The notes under the pieces were generated by a model. The model ran no database searches and had not been told where the DNA came from. It was given only the letters and a program-made list of their open reading frames with translations. From Pyrenopolyporus hunteri (lineage: Eukaryota; Ascomycota; Sordariomycetes; Xylariales; Hypoxylaceae), in contig CADCXC010000010.1 in assembly GCA_902806595.1 (NCBI GenBank), forward strand, positions 1,674,001 to 1,738,000: DNA of 64,000 nt, given 5' to 3'. The stretch's first letter is position 1. The number at the start of each line of letters is the position of its first letter. The position numbers and the translations under genes were made by a program. Shown piece by piece: positions 1 to 10,697 of the stretch.

Positions 1-2
1 CG

Positions 3-659
3 GATAACCAAAGCGTCACACTCATCTCCCTCGGCTTCCTAACCAACCTCGCCGCACTCCTAGCCAGCCCCCCCGACACCTTCTCGCCGCTCCCCGGCCC
101 GGCCCTGATCTCTGCTAAAGTCCGTGAGCTCGTCGTCATGGGCGGCCGGTACCCGTCCGGCTGGGAATTCAACTTCGCCGGCGCCGACCCGGGCGCCGCG
201 CGCGCCGTCGCCGCGGACTGGCCGCCCGGCGTGCCGCTCACGTATTCCGGGTACGAGCTCGGCCGGGCCGTCGTCTCCGGCGCGGGGCTGGCGAGCCTGG
301 CGCCGCGGGACTCGCCGGTGCGCGCGGCGTACGAGTGGTACGTCGGGCGCTGCGGGACGGCGCGGGAGTCCTGGGACCCGCTGACGACGGTGTATGGGAT
401 ACTAGGGCTGCGGGGGAGCGCCGAGGTCGGGGTCGGCGGGTGGTTCGAGTATGCGGGTGAGGGGGGGCGGAACGAGGTCGCGGAGGATGGGACGAATGCC
501 TGGGTGGATGATGCTGGGGTTGCGAATCAGCATTGGTTGAGGCTGGCGGAGGGCGTGACGAATGCGAGTGTTGCGGAGGTGTTGACGCGGTTGTTTGCGC
601 ATGATCCGAAGGAGGGGAGGTGTGCTGCGTATGGGTCGGGAGATCTCTTTGAGGCTTAA
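3..659 (+). CDS. Inosine/uridine-preferring nucleoside hydrolase, C-terminal part (5' end outside window)
   Basis: The frame is open from base 3 and ends with TAA at 657-659, giving 218 residues of a protein that starts upstream of the window. Seen: a stretch reading LTNLAAL, then ELVVMGGRYP, then EFNFAGADPGAARAV, which is the usual order in the nucleoside hydrolase fold (LTNxA, VxMGG, EFNxxxDPxAA). These enzymes split ribonucleosides into ribose and base for purine/pyrimidine salvage. The N-terminal Asp cluster that binds calcium (DTDxxxDD) would lie outside the window, so catalytic competence cannot be judged. The third-position GC content is high. The fungal members are either cytosolic or secreted; the missing N-terminus decides this. 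Confidence 0.82.
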   Translation, partial: DNQSVTLISLGFLTNLAALLASPPDTFSPLPGPALISAKVRELVVMGGRYPSGWEFNFAGADPGAARAVAADWPPGVPLTYSGYELGRAVVSGAGLASLAPRDSPVRAAYEWYVGRCGTARESWDPLTTVYGILGLRGSAEVGVGGWFEYAGEGGRNEVAEDGTNAWVDDAGVANQHWLRLAEGVTNASVAEVLTRLFAHDPKEGRCAAYGSGDLFEA

Positions 660-2511
660 TTGGCGATGTACTTGAATAATTCACTTTCTGGCCCCTGTTT
701 CGACTGCGTGGTTCTTCTAGTTTACATGAACACGTATGCTACTGGGTCAAGTTTTGTTGCTAAATGTAACCATTGATGAGAGGCTAAGTTGAATCACTCA
801 AGAGACTAATAAATTTACGTTCCACTTTCCTTCCGCTTGAACTTCCTCTCTCTGTGTCTTTCTTTTTGATGTATCTATGGTGAGATCTTCCACCGAAGGT
901 CTGGTGTCTACGGGTTATGTATATGGTGAAACTCCTCAAGTCAACCGCTTGCTAGACGGTTTGGATTCCCACCCTTTCCGTGTGTTAAGTGGTACGACCG
1001 ACCCCTATTTTTAGTCAAAATATCTGTAACGAGAAGCAGTGAATAGGGGCTTGCCAACAATTCGTGGACGATAGCTAGGTCGAATAAGAAGACTGCTACT
1101 ACCACGTCGCCTCAACAGGAACCCTGGCCAAGAATCACACGCGGGGTTATGGCGAATGTGATGATTCTTTTCCCAAACCGTTAACTTCATACAGCTCGAC
1201 GGTTAGCACGCCACGCCCAAGATCTCCAGCCCTTGCCCTCAATGCTGCTCTTCCATACCCTGCATACGTGGTATTTACAGTTATTAGCATGGTATCTGTT
1301 AGTTAACGAAAGCTATAAGGGCCTCCTACGTATCACGTAAATCCTGTGTGGCCATTACTAACATCCGTAGGATCTATGGTTCGCCCAACGGGGCTATGTT
1401 ATACTCATAGACCTAAACCAACCACAGCAAGGACATCCTTATATTGAGTCAGCCCAACGTCGTTTATACCCATCGTCTTCTTGATAGGTATGTATTGAAA
1501 CGCTATCATCCGACTTCAAGCGATCATTCCTGCGCTAGCAACTAACAGAAGCATACTCATAGTGCGGGGTTAGGCTATTATAACGGCTAGGCTGGGAATA
1601 GGAAGCGTTAATATCAAGCTTATCCCTAGCGCAGACGATTTCCTTATGGCTGACGCTTGCGCTTGTTAGGCCCGCTCTCCTACGGTACAGCATATCAAGG
1701 ACTATGTTTACATCGGGGCCGGACGCCCACGCCGTAGGCCTGCATCACATGGCGCCATTTCAGGTATGGAATCAATCCCATACATGAATCTGGCCAAGGA
1801 ACGTAGTCTTTCTTTGGGCGTGCGGCGGTACTGAGCCAGGTCTACTGAAGCTTTGGGACTTGACTTCCAAAGGATTCAACATGACTCGCATCCTTGCTTA
1901 TACCTTCGTAGCTAAGACACATCTTCCAACTGGTGAACTAGCCCAAATTCAAAGGTAAGCTTACATACACAAATCTACTTCCTATGTCATTTCCATGCTG
2001 AGGGAACTAAACTAATACGTTTACTAGATGACAAACACGGGCCGGAGGTAAACGAATATAATCGCATGTACAGCATATATACCCGGTCCGATACGATGCT
2101 TATGCCATCCAAGCCTCAGCGCCACCCTGAGGCACAACCTTGCTCCCTTATTGGATATTCCGTATTCATTGGACGTGATGATCTTGTTAACTATCAAAAG
2201 GCTCCAACGACATGTGAAGCGCATAAGAATAATACTACTTCGACCCACATATGTAGATGGATGGCAGACTATTGTATCTTATCACCTTCTAGCATGGGGA
2301 GGGTTGGTAGAAGGAGGAAGCACCCGTGTGTCCAAATACAGTAAAGTGTGTACCTGGCTATAAGATTTATATACTTGGAATGGGTTTCGCCTACTGCTTC
2401 CCTTCAGAGATGTCTCTATCCTTACCACCTATCCATCCACTATTATATCTGGTCTGAGTTATCGGCGAAACTTACCTACCTCTTTAAACGTCTACCTCCC
2501 CTTAATCGATC
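660..2511. other. Intergenic spacer
   Basis: About 1.85 kb without a convincing gene. Short open frames at 2024-2363 lie on both strands with no recognisable domain, no start context and no splice pattern, and look like chance. No tRNA, repeat array or element ends were seen. The last ~150 bp are pyrimidine-rich and probably form the promoter and 5' UTR of the hydrolase that starts at 2512. Confidence 0.5.
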
Positions 2512-3530
2512 ATGGCGCAACCGATCACAGAAGGTGAAGTCGCTTTCGATGCCCCTGGCGCCGGCAAGCCGTGTAAGACGTGGTATAAAATCGTCGGCAA
2601 CCTTGACTCCGAAACCACGCCTCTGATCGCGCTACACGGAGGCCCGGGAGCCGGCCATGAGTATCTAGCTCCTCTGGCAGACCTCCACGATAAGTATGGC
2701 ATACCCATCGTGTTCTACGATCAGGTCGGGTGTGGCCGGTCAACGCATCTGCAGGAGAAGAAGGGCGACGACTCGTTCTGGACATTCGAACTATTCATCA
2801 AAGAGCTCGACAACCTCATCGAGCACCTGAAAGTTCGCGAGAGGGGCTTCTTCCTCTTCGGATCGAGTTGGGGCGGCATGCTAGGAAGCGCGTTTGCCGC
2901 CCGCCAGCCGAAGGGGTTGATCAAGTTAATCTTGGAAGGGGCCCCGGCGAGCATACCCCTTTACGCGGAAGGCTGCAAGAAGCTGCTCGCTCAACTACCG
3001 GAAGATGTCCGCAGGGATCTCGAGGAGTGCGATAAGGTGGGCGACCACGAGAGCGAGAAGTTCCAGAAGGCGGCGGTGGTGTTCAATAAGAAGCATGTCT
3101 GCCGGGTCGACCCCATGCCGGAAGAAGTGCAGATGGCTTTCAAGAACTTGAAGGAGGATCCGACTGCGTATCTTACTATGTGAGTTGCTCCTCGGCATTT
3201 CTTCTTTTCCTTCAAAAGATAGGAATGAAACCGCGCCGTTTGCCTTAGACTAACTACCTATGTTACAGGCAAGGCCCGTCGGAGTTCATAATTGAAGGCA
3301 CTGCTTTCAAGAATTGGGAGGGGTATAAAGAGGGACACAAGATTTCCGTACCAACACTGCTGGTCAATGGATCGCATGATGAGGTGCAGGATTCGTGTTT
3401 CTCACCCTGGTTCTGGGCCATCCCGAAGGTCAAGTGGATAACGATTGAAGGCGCCAGTCACATGTCGCATTGGGAGAAACGGGATAGATTTATCGAAATT
3501 GCCGGGTCTTTTCTTGTGGGTGCGAAATAA
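2512..3530 (+). CDS. Proline iminopeptidase-like alpha/beta hydrolase (peptidase S33 / L-amino acid amidase type)
   Basis: Two exons, 2512-3179 and 3269-3530, joined across an 89 nt intron (GTGAGT...branch GACTAAC...ACAG), give 309 residues, the usual family length. Seen: oxyanion motif HGGPGAGHEY at about 42-51, nucleophile elbow GSSWGG with Ser119, acid Asp260 in NGSHDEV, and His287 in GASHMSH. The junction creates MQGPSEF, which matches the MxGPSEF motif typical of proline iminopeptidase and L-amino-acid amidase members; this confirms the splice. Known: these serine hydrolases remove N-terminal proline or cleave amino-acid amides, and are usually cytosolic; no signal peptide is visible here. 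Substrate cannot be read from sequence. The ATG at 2512 is in a good context (ATCATGG). Confidence 0.88.
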
Positions 3531-3728
3531 GGAACTCGTGAGCTAACGGAGGGAACTTCGGACACTAGTACGCCTTGACGTATTAGGTACCTATCCAATG
3601 CTTCTTGTACGCAGCATTATTGTAGGCCTAGGTACATTGTAGATATTCCCTCCATGACAACAGAATTAGAACCGTGACGGCGCCATCGCATAATAGTATC
3701 TGATATCCATACATCTCTCCCACGGACC

Positions 3729-4418
3729 TCAATTACTTCTCAAGGTGGGGGGTTTGGCTCCAGCTAGACTGAGTCTAGTCTTTTGATCAAGCTCCCAAAA
3801 AGTCTTTTTCTTGTTCCGTCGTCCTCTCAACTTTTGCCTTGTGACGCCGCCTGTCTTCTGGATTCTCTTCGCGGACGCCGAACGTTGGAGAAGGGGTCGA
3901 ACTTGGGATTGACGTTGACGAAGAGGGGGTGAGGTGCGTACGTCGGGCAGTCGCTTACGAGAATCTCGCTGATCTTGTTCATCAAACCCAGTTCCGCCTG
4001 ATCGCCAACGCTCTACGTCAGGTACAAAGCATCCATCTTCTATCAGATACGGCCTCCTACGTTCCTCTTCGTTTAGACGAGCTCTTAATTCTACTCTTTC
4101 GGCGTCCGTAAGCTCGAGCTTACACGGTTCCCATCCACAGCCTGGCCAGGCCGCTTCAGCGGCGAGGCGGCGAGGATCAGGCGTTTCTTGCACTTCTGGC
4201 AATCTAGGAACGTTTTCTTGATTGGCTCCACCGGCAGAGGAGGTTGATGGTGCCGGAGAAGGCAAACGCTGAATATTATGGCCTTCTTCTTCTTCTTCTT
4301 CTTCTTCTTCATAATAGTCAGAAAGATATCCGCCATTCTTTTTGAGGGTTTCTCCTGCCCATTGCATTATAGCCGCCCAACCTCGTGGGCTTGTGGCTCG
4401 ATGGATTGTAGACGGCAT
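3729..4418 (-). CDS. Unrecognised protein, copy A of a tandem paralogue pair
   Basis: The open frame extends upstream to 4553, but I choose the internal ATG at 4418 because the next gene (4793-5407) starts at the equivalent place: in both the first Trp is residue 14 (GWAAIMQW here, LWASMRRW there). This gives 229 residues. Seen: a short helix-like N-terminus, an acidic run of nine Glu encoded by a GAA microsatellite, a Pro/Ser-rich stretch, a motif DPRRLAAEAAWPG shared with copy B, a charged helix, and a strongly basic C-terminal third (RRNKKK) suggesting nuclear or nucleic-acid-associated location. No signal peptide or membrane segment. No known family was recognised. The copies share architecture but only patches of identity, so the duplication is old or fast evolving. 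Confidence 0.55.
   Translation of the reverse strand: MPSTIHRATSPRGWAAIMQWAGETLKKNGGYLSDYYEEEEEEEEEGHNIQRLPSPAPSTSSAGGANQENVPRLPEVQETPDPRRLAAEAAWPGCGWEPCKLELTDAERVELRARLNEEERRRPYLIEDGCFVPDVERWRSGGTGFDEQDQRDSRKRLPDVRTSPPLRQRQSQVRPLLQRSASAKRIQKTGGVTRQKLRGRRNKKKTFWELDQKTRLSLAGAKPPTLRSN
4283..4310. repeat. CTT/GAA trinucleotide microsatellite inside the copy A gene
   Basis: A 28 bp run of CTT on the plus strand (GAA on the coding strand) encodes the polyglutamate tract of the minus-strand gene at 3729-4418. As a trinucleotide it can change length without frameshift. Confidence 0.9.
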
Positions 4419-4792
4419 GGTGTCCGGGTTTCGACGAAGACTATTGTATGGATATATGATTACAGAAAAGTTTCCCCTAAGGACTGTCTGGATTTTAATA
4501 AGGGTTGCTACCGCATATAAGGAGAGTGATAGGTATAGAAGGCGTTTCCCCAATGATAGAGCTTCCTCCCCCTCCCATCCGTTCCCAATTCAAACAAAAA
4601 GAAACAAGCCACTCCCGTCTGGGCTGCCTAGTCGCGTAGCACAAGAGACCAGGTCTTACCCGTCCCCTGTATCACCCCGTTTCCCGCCACCAATTTCCGA
4701 AGTTGACAAACACCTAGGTACCCAGGTACAATATCTACCTACATGTAAGTTCTTCGAATTCCTCAAGTTGAAGGGCTATGCTCTCGACATAC

Positions 4793-5407
4793 TTAGGATT
4801 GATGTTTTGAATGAGTGGATACGGTGTGTTCACGCGTTGGCGCGTCCGTCGAAGCAATTGAGTCCGAGAGTAGATCGTGGTTGTGCTCTTCTGGATCAGC
4901 AGAAGCGGAGAGTTGCTTGGTACTAGAACCTAGTACCGTCCATTCAGACCAGGATGGGCCGGCAGAGAGTTGCTCGCTACCAGGTTCTGGTACCATCGCC
5001 CCAGGTCCGTGTGGGCTATAAGGCCAGCACAACTGCGAACACATATTATAACCCAAACTATCTAACCCACGATCATAAGGTGGTCGAGGCATACGGTTAG
5101 CAATACGCTTGTTGAAGGTTGGGTCTGCTTTCTCTCTGAGTTCGGACAAAGTATGGCGTATGGGAGTAAATGGATCACGATGATGGCCTGGCCAAGCCTT
5201 TCCGAAAGCAAGTTCGTTAGGGTCGGTAGTTTCTTCGAAGTGCCTATCAGCGGAGGGGATCGACGGCGATAGCACAGGTATAGGCATGATGTCAAAGCCC
5301 TCCGTTTCCTCCTCTTCCCCGGGCTGCTTCTCAAAGATTTCTTTTGTCCAACGACGCATAGAAGCCCACAATTCCGAGCTAGAGTATTCCTCACCAGATT
5401 GAGCCAT
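4793..5407 (-). CDS. Unrecognised protein, copy B of a tandem paralogue pair
   Basis: A single open frame of 204 residues, same strand and 375 bp upstream of copy A. Seen: N-terminal segment with Trp at residue 14, acidic patch (GEEEETEGFD), a Pro/Ser stretch, and a motif DPNELAFGKAWPG that aligns with DPRRLAAEAAWPG of copy A, followed by DP and a charged segment. The C-terminal half is Ser/Pro/Gly-rich and unlike copy A, lacking its basic tail. The regions just upstream of both start codons also share a block (CCCYTAAG, then TGTCTG, then ATTTTA or GTTTTA) about 45-85 bp before each ATG, which supports true tandem duplication including the promoter. No known domain recognised; no signal peptide or membrane segment. 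Confidence 0.55.
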   Translation of the reverse strand: MAQSGEEYSSSELWASMRRWTKEIFEKQPGEEEETEGFDIMPIPVLSPSIPSADRHFEETTDPNELAFGKAWPGHHRDPFTPIRHTLSELREKADPTFNKRIANRMPRPPYDRGLDSLGYNMCSQLCWPYSPHGPGAMVPEPGSEQLSAGPSWSEWTVLGSSTKQLSASADPEEHNHDLLSDSIASTDAPTREHTVSTHSKHQS

Positions 5408-6519
5408 TATGAAGGCAAGTTAATCTTTATAGGTGAGTTATTCGGAGCCCTTAAGTGTCTGTTGTCTGAGTTTTAGGAGAAGCTTTATATCGGGCTCGAA
5501 ATTCGCGATCGAATTTAGAATTCCCACTTCCCTATTCTTAATTGATAGGGGGTGAATGGTTTTTACTACTAGTTTAAACCGAACCATACGTAAAAGGAGA
5601 TAAGAAGACGGTAAAGGAAGTAAAGGGGGGAGTGAAGACGGTGGATAAAATGAGAATATCGAGTTATTTATATTAAGTAGACATTGTAAAACTCTGGCTA
5701 TTATGTCCCCTTAAGCTGGGGGGAACCTCATGTTGAATGGCCATACCTAGTACACAGGTATTTAACCTAGGTACCAACCTATGTACCCGGATGAGTACCT
5801 CAAGCACCGCACTTTACGACCTATTCAATGGGTCTGGTCCCTCTTCTAGGACTCTACCCGGAGACGGTGTGGATCTAAACTCCATGATACACGAGCGGAA
5901 GCATGCATCTACATAGGCAACTTTAGTGAAACCTTTCCCTTTACTTGCCCGCTGGAGGAAGTTTACGATAAAGGGTCCGCTAATAGGTACCTGTTTTAGC
6001 CCCTTCATGGGACGTCCTCTAATACAAGGCGATTACCGGCTACCTCTTCGCATCCCATCCTTAGTACACAGTCGGCGAACGGCCTTCGGTTATAGGTCAT
6101 AAATCAAAATATGACGGACTTAACGCTATGATCGGGTACTCTCTATACAGACGGCGCCGGCTGCCTAATACATAAAATTGTGGTGATGGAGGGGGGAAGC
6201 CCCTGGGTAAACGGGAGGGATTTTCCATCATCGGCACCGAGCACGGCTAGGTGCGTCATTACAGGTTGCAATTTCGGGGAGCCCGCGAGCCCAATGAAAA
6301 CACATCATTTTCGTTATCACGCCCTTCGCACTCAAGTACATAGGTACATTTGTCTCAGAAATCGTGATGTGGCTGGCGTATCCCACTTCTGTTCGCGATG
6401 CAGCCCCCAAGCCCACCCTGCCTATCAGCCCTACTAACAATTTCCATCCCGCTCAGGCGACCTGGCTAGCGAACTGGAACTGCTCTGGGGATCTTCTGGC
6501 ACGGTAATACCCGCCGAAG
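5408..6519. other. Intergenic spacer with TACCTAGGTAC-like motifs
   Basis: About 1.1 kb between copy B and the NmrA-like gene. It holds the shared promoter block of copy B near 5449-5476 and, at 5742-5790, several imperfect copies of the TACCTAGGTACC motif seen throughout the window. Open frames at 5814-6008 and 6180-6440 have no recognisable content. Nothing else seen. Confidence 0.5.
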
Positions 6520-7587
6520 TTAGGGCACGGAACTCAACACCTTGCGGACAACTTCTTCAGCACTTTCGTCCGCTACCCCGAGAAGCTCCGAATATGAATG
6601 TTTTCTAGGCGCTAGGACGCAGAGTGCTTCCCCTGGCGCATAAAGCTGATACACGACAAGTTCTAGCCTCCAGGCACTATCCCCCGCCTGGTGCTTCTTC
6701 CTTCCGCTCTCTAGCAGATCCTGAGAACTGCGGCGCTCAACCCGCCAGGACTGCCCGGTGGCTTTCTGGAAAGCGTCTAGCAGCTGGTTCTGGTTCGTCT
6801 GGATGGAACGAACCTTCACGCAGCGGTTTTCGGTCTCCTCTGGGTGTTGCAAGACGCCAACGACGGCTTGCCCGATCCCTTCGAGGGTGGTCCCGGTGAA
6901 TTCCTCGGTACCATCGTCGTAGATGATCGCGGAGCGCTGTGCGATGTCGAACCCCATCAAGGGGAAACGCTTCAGCGCCTAGAGGTTCGACTTAGTATTT
7001 CATTGTTCATGTTATCGCACTGCCTAGGGGAAGTCTACCTACCCAGTCGATCGGATTGCCAATGGCGATCCCAGTGAAAGTGAACTTGAGATTGCCCAGA
7101 GACAACCTCTTAGCGTGGTCCCAAGCGACCTGCCTTTGCTCGCGAATGAATTTGAATTCGGGGAGGCCCTGGAAGTCGGGACCCCAGCCGAAGTCGTCTA
7201 GGATGAAGCGCCGCACGCCCACGATGTTAGCGGCGTCCATCATATCGGGCTGGGCGGGAATTCCAGCAGGCCCGACCGCACAGACTACTGCATCTTGGCC
7301 TGCGAGCGCCGTCATGAAATTCCCCAACGTGTACTCTATCCTGATGACGGGAATCCCATCCGGGAAAGTGGATTTAGATTCAGCGCGGGTGATGATGGTC
7401 ACGTCGAAGCCAGCCTTCACGAGAGCGGCTGTGATAGGCGTACCAAAGTTGCCTGCTGCCTAGTAACTAATCAGTCGAAATATTTTAGGAAGTTGTCTTC
7501 GGGACTGAGGCAACATAATGTTCAGCTCAAGCCCTTACGAACGTCAGTACTTACACCGAATATAGCCACCTTCTTGATATACGACAT
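6520..7587 (-). CDS. NmrA-like / isoflavone-reductase-like NAD(P)-binding protein
   Basis: Three exons on the minus strand, 7587-7555, 7459-7043 and 6978-6520, with introns of 95 nt (GTAAGT...CTAG) and 64 nt (GTAGGT...TAG), give 302 residues, the normal length. The first junction builds MSYIKKVAIFGAAGNFGTPI, a beta strand plus GxxGxxG dinucleotide-binding loop of an atypical short-chain dehydrogenase. Later landmarks are VVCAVGP, RRFILDDFGWGP, the second junction IDWALKRFPLMGFDI and IIYDDGTEEFTGTTL, which are in the order expected for fungal NmrA-like proteins. Known: members bind NAD(P) as redox sensors in nitrogen regulation or act as reductases of aromatic metabolites; which applies here cannot be told. 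Cytosolic; no neighbours suggest a pathway. Splice sites are inferred but preserve frame and motifs. Confidence 0.88.
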
Positions 7588-8468
7588 GTCGGATGGATCT
7601 CTTATAGCCAAGGGGGTCTATATATGACTTATGATTTATCTAAATTTCTAAGAGACCTGATGTCGTGAAGGGGAGGCAGAAGGTATATAAGCAAGGTCTA
7701 CACTCCCGGGTTTCGGGTTTCGGACTTGGATTAGGCCGCCGGCGGTATGTAGGCAGACATTAATAATATTGAAGAGGCTGACGACGGCTAAGACTCTGGT
7801 GCCTAATAGGACGGGTTTATCTCATGTATGCACGATGATCCTCAGCAAGGGACTTCTGCGGGTAGGAGTTTACGATACCTTAAATTCGTGACTTAACCAG
7901 ATTTGATGGTCCTTGATTTTGGCGCGTGGAGTCAGCTATCCTACCTGTAATGCCGGGGGGTTGTCACCGAGCTTACCGGGAGTCAGCGATACCGAATCGG
8001 GGGTGGTTACATTCTTACGTCGGGTTATGTTCCCGCTTTTTTCTTAACGTCCGACCCGTTGTTTGCTCCTGCCGCTGGACTATCTCGGAGTTCCGCTATG
8101 TTATGTAATTCAGGGGCTCCGCAAGCATCCGGTTCGATGTACTGAAGTCCTCTAGAAGATGTCTTCGGACGTGCATCAACACACGGCAGCCGCTTCACAA
8201 GCCACCGCTGGACAACTAACTAAACCGTCCATTGAGTGTCTAACATGTCCATCATGCGCTTGAATTATTCGAGTAGACTACCTAGAGCTGGGGCTTTGAT
8301 TCAGTTATACCGGCCTCAAACTGGCGGAACAACCTGAGTTTGTAGAATATGAAAATTAAAGGTAATGAAGCCGGCGAGATGTTTTTCGGGTAATTGATAA
8401 AAAGTAGAAGTATTCAGGCACTCCCTTTTCCACTATGGGGACTTGCGTAATATAGTACCTAGGTATTA
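7588..8468. other. Intergenic spacer up to the inverted-repeat element
   Basis: Upstream region of the NmrA-like gene followed by about 700 bp of ordinary-composition sequence. An open frame at 7926-8108 has no recognisable content. The right edge contains TACCTAGGTATTATA, so the AT-rich element is inserted at a TA right beside one of the TACCTAGGTA motifs. Confidence 0.5.
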
Positions 8469-8470
8469 TA

Positions 8471-8501
8471 CAAATCGTGTCCAGGAAGTCTTCGTACACT
8501 T
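8471..8501 (+). repeat. Left terminal inverted repeat
   Basis: Starts CAAATCGTGTCCAGGAAGTC and ends with CACTT; the reverse complement recurs at 10665-10695 with one transition difference. Preceded by TA. Confidence 0.9.
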
Positions 8502-9383
8502 GAATATTATACACTTTATATTTAAACACTTATAACTCAACCACTTCTAAATTAAATAAAATGAAATTTTATATATAATTAATTATAAGTGTTTTAAATA
8601 TAGATTTAATTTTTCCGAATTTTTAAAACGTATATTTATAATATTATAAAATAATTAACGTTTTATTTTTAATAATAAAATTTTTAATATTTTACACCGT
8701 AAATAATAACCGTAATAAACTATTTTTAAAAAATTAAAAATATTTATTATTTAATTTAATTACCGAAAAGTTTAAATATAAAATTTCGAAGATTTTTATT
8801 AACGTTTTATATTTTTAATAAAATGTTAAATATATATTATATTTTAATTATATTTTTTATTTTTTATTTTTATTTTAACGAAATTTTTACTTTTTACCGA
8901 AAAACTTTAATATTATATTTAAGACTTTATTTTACGTTTAAAAATAATTTTTTAAAAATAATTAACTTAAATTTATATAATATTATAATATTTATAAAAG
9001 TTTTTTTAAATTTATTTTTAAATATTTATTATTAACTTTTAAATAATAAAAATTATATTAATAAAAATTTTAAATTTTATATAATTTTATAAAAATTATC
9101 TCGCACGAAATATTTAATAATAAACTTTTTAAAAAAATTATTATATGTAATTATATTAATAATTATAAATTTCGATAAAATAATTAATAAATAATTAATA
9201 AACTTATCGTAAATTATAATTAATTAAATTTAACTTAAATTAACCGTACGTAATTTAACGTACTTTAATAAATCTTATAAAATAACAACTTTTTTATTAA
9301 ATGTATTTTTTTACGAACTTATTTATTTAAAAATTAAAATTATTATATAATTTCATTTTTTTTTTTAACGATTATTTTAATTT

Positions 9384-9651
9384 AATTCTATTATTAATTC
9401 TACTATTAATTTTATTATTAATTTTATTATTAATTTTATTATTAATTTTACTATTAATTTTATTATTAATTTTATTATTAATTTTATTATTAATTTTATT
9501 ATTAATTTTATTATTAATTTTACTATTAATTTTATTATTAATTTTACTATTAATTTTATTATTAATTTTACTATTAATTTTATTATTAATTTTATTATTA
9601 ATTTTATTATTAATTTTATTATTAATTTTATTATTAATTTTATTATTAATT
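9384..9651. repeat. 12 bp minisatellite inside the AT-rich element
   Basis: About 22 tandem copies of a 12 bp unit TTTTATTATTAA, with a recurring variant TTTTACTATTAA. Unit identity is much higher than in the surrounding degraded sequence, suggesting expansion or homogenisation after most of the C-to-T decay, or a repeat that was already nearly C-free. Confidence 0.9.
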
Positions 9652-10215
9652 AAACTACGATTTTAATATAATTTCTATATATTTACGATCTATTTAATAC
9701 TTTACGATTTATACGATTTTTATACCCTATAATCGATTCGATTTTTATATTTTACGATCTATACGATTTTTATATACTTACGGTTTATATATTTACGATT
9801 TATATAATTTCTATATTATACGATCTATATAATTTTCATATATTTACGATTTATACCTTATAATTTATACCCTATAATTTATATCCTACGATTTATACCT
9901 TACGATTTATACCCTACGATTTATACTTTACGATTTATTCGATTTTTATATATTTATAATTTATATAATTTCTATACTTTATAATTTATACGATTTTTAT
10001 AAACCTACGATTCATTCGATCCTTATATTATACGATTTATATAATTTCTATACTATATTATCTATATAATTTCTATACTTTACGATTTATACGATTTTTA
10101 TAAACCTACGATTTATTCGATTTTTATATATTTACGATCTATATAATTTTTATATATTTAAAATTTATATAATTTTTATATATTTACAATCTATACGATT
10201 CTTATATTTTAAAAT
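9652..10215. repeat. Degenerate tandem array of TACGATTTATA-type units
   Basis: Dozens of imperfect copies of TACGATTTATA / CGATTTTTATA / ATAATTTCTATA alternate through this stretch. The surviving C is almost always in CG. The array is far more diverged than the adjacent 12 bp minisatellite. Confidence 0.65.
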
Positions 10216-10664
10216 TCATTTATACGTATAAATATAAATATTTCGTACGAGATATTATTTTTTTTATTTCCCTTAAAAGTAAATAATTATATATACCTTT
10301 CGAACGAAATTTTTTCGGGTTTTTTTTATTTTTTTTAAAAAATTATATTTCGAAGTTTTTTTTATATTTTTTTTTATTCCCCGTAATTTACGTAAAGCCG
10401 TAATAAAAAAATATATAAAAAAAAATATCGAAATATAATTTTAATTATATATATAACGTATTAAATTAAAAGTTATTTACGATTAAAATTTTATTAATAA
10501 AATAAAAATAACGTATTTTTATTTTTAATTTTTTCAAAAATATAATTATCTTTATAAAAACCATACCGTTAAAATCAATTAATTTTACTCCATTTAATAA
10601 AATTTATTCCAGATTTATAACGTTTAAAAGGGTAGAGTTATGAAATTTTATATTTAAAAAGGTT

Positions 10665-10695
10665 AAGTGTACGAAGACTTCCTGGATACGATTTG
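10665..10695 (-). repeat. Right terminal inverted repeat
   Basis: Reads AAGTGTACGAAGACTTCCTG and ends CGATTTG on the plus strand; inverted copy of 8471-8501. Followed by TA, the second half of the target-site duplication. Confidence 0.9.
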
Positions 10696-10697
10696 TA

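Larger units (their letters stand above)
8471..10695. mobile_element. RIP-degraded DNA transposon-like element with 31 bp TIRs and TA target duplication
   Basis: The block begins with CAAATCGTGTCCAGG at 8471 and ends with the reverse complement at 10695; the 31 bp ends (8471-8501 and 10665-10695) match at 30 of 31 positions, the mismatch being a C/T transition. Inside them, a weaker inverted similarity (ATAACTC-ACC near 8530-8546 and 10627-10641) continues. Both sides are flanked by TA (8469-8470, 10696-10697), the target duplication of Tc1/mariner-pogo-Fot1 elements. Length 2,225 bp fits that superfamily. The interior is extremely AT-rich, CA/TG dinucleotides are scarce and remaining cytosines are mostly in CG, the pattern left by repeat-induced point mutation. 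No transposase frame survives. Much of the interior consists of tandem repeats, so it may have been non-autonomous. Confidence 0.82.

Noticed and set aside
8823..9035. 70-codon frame inside the AT-rich element
   Set aside because: Phe/Ile/Tyr/Asn-only translation of AT-rich DNA; not a transposase remnant I can support.
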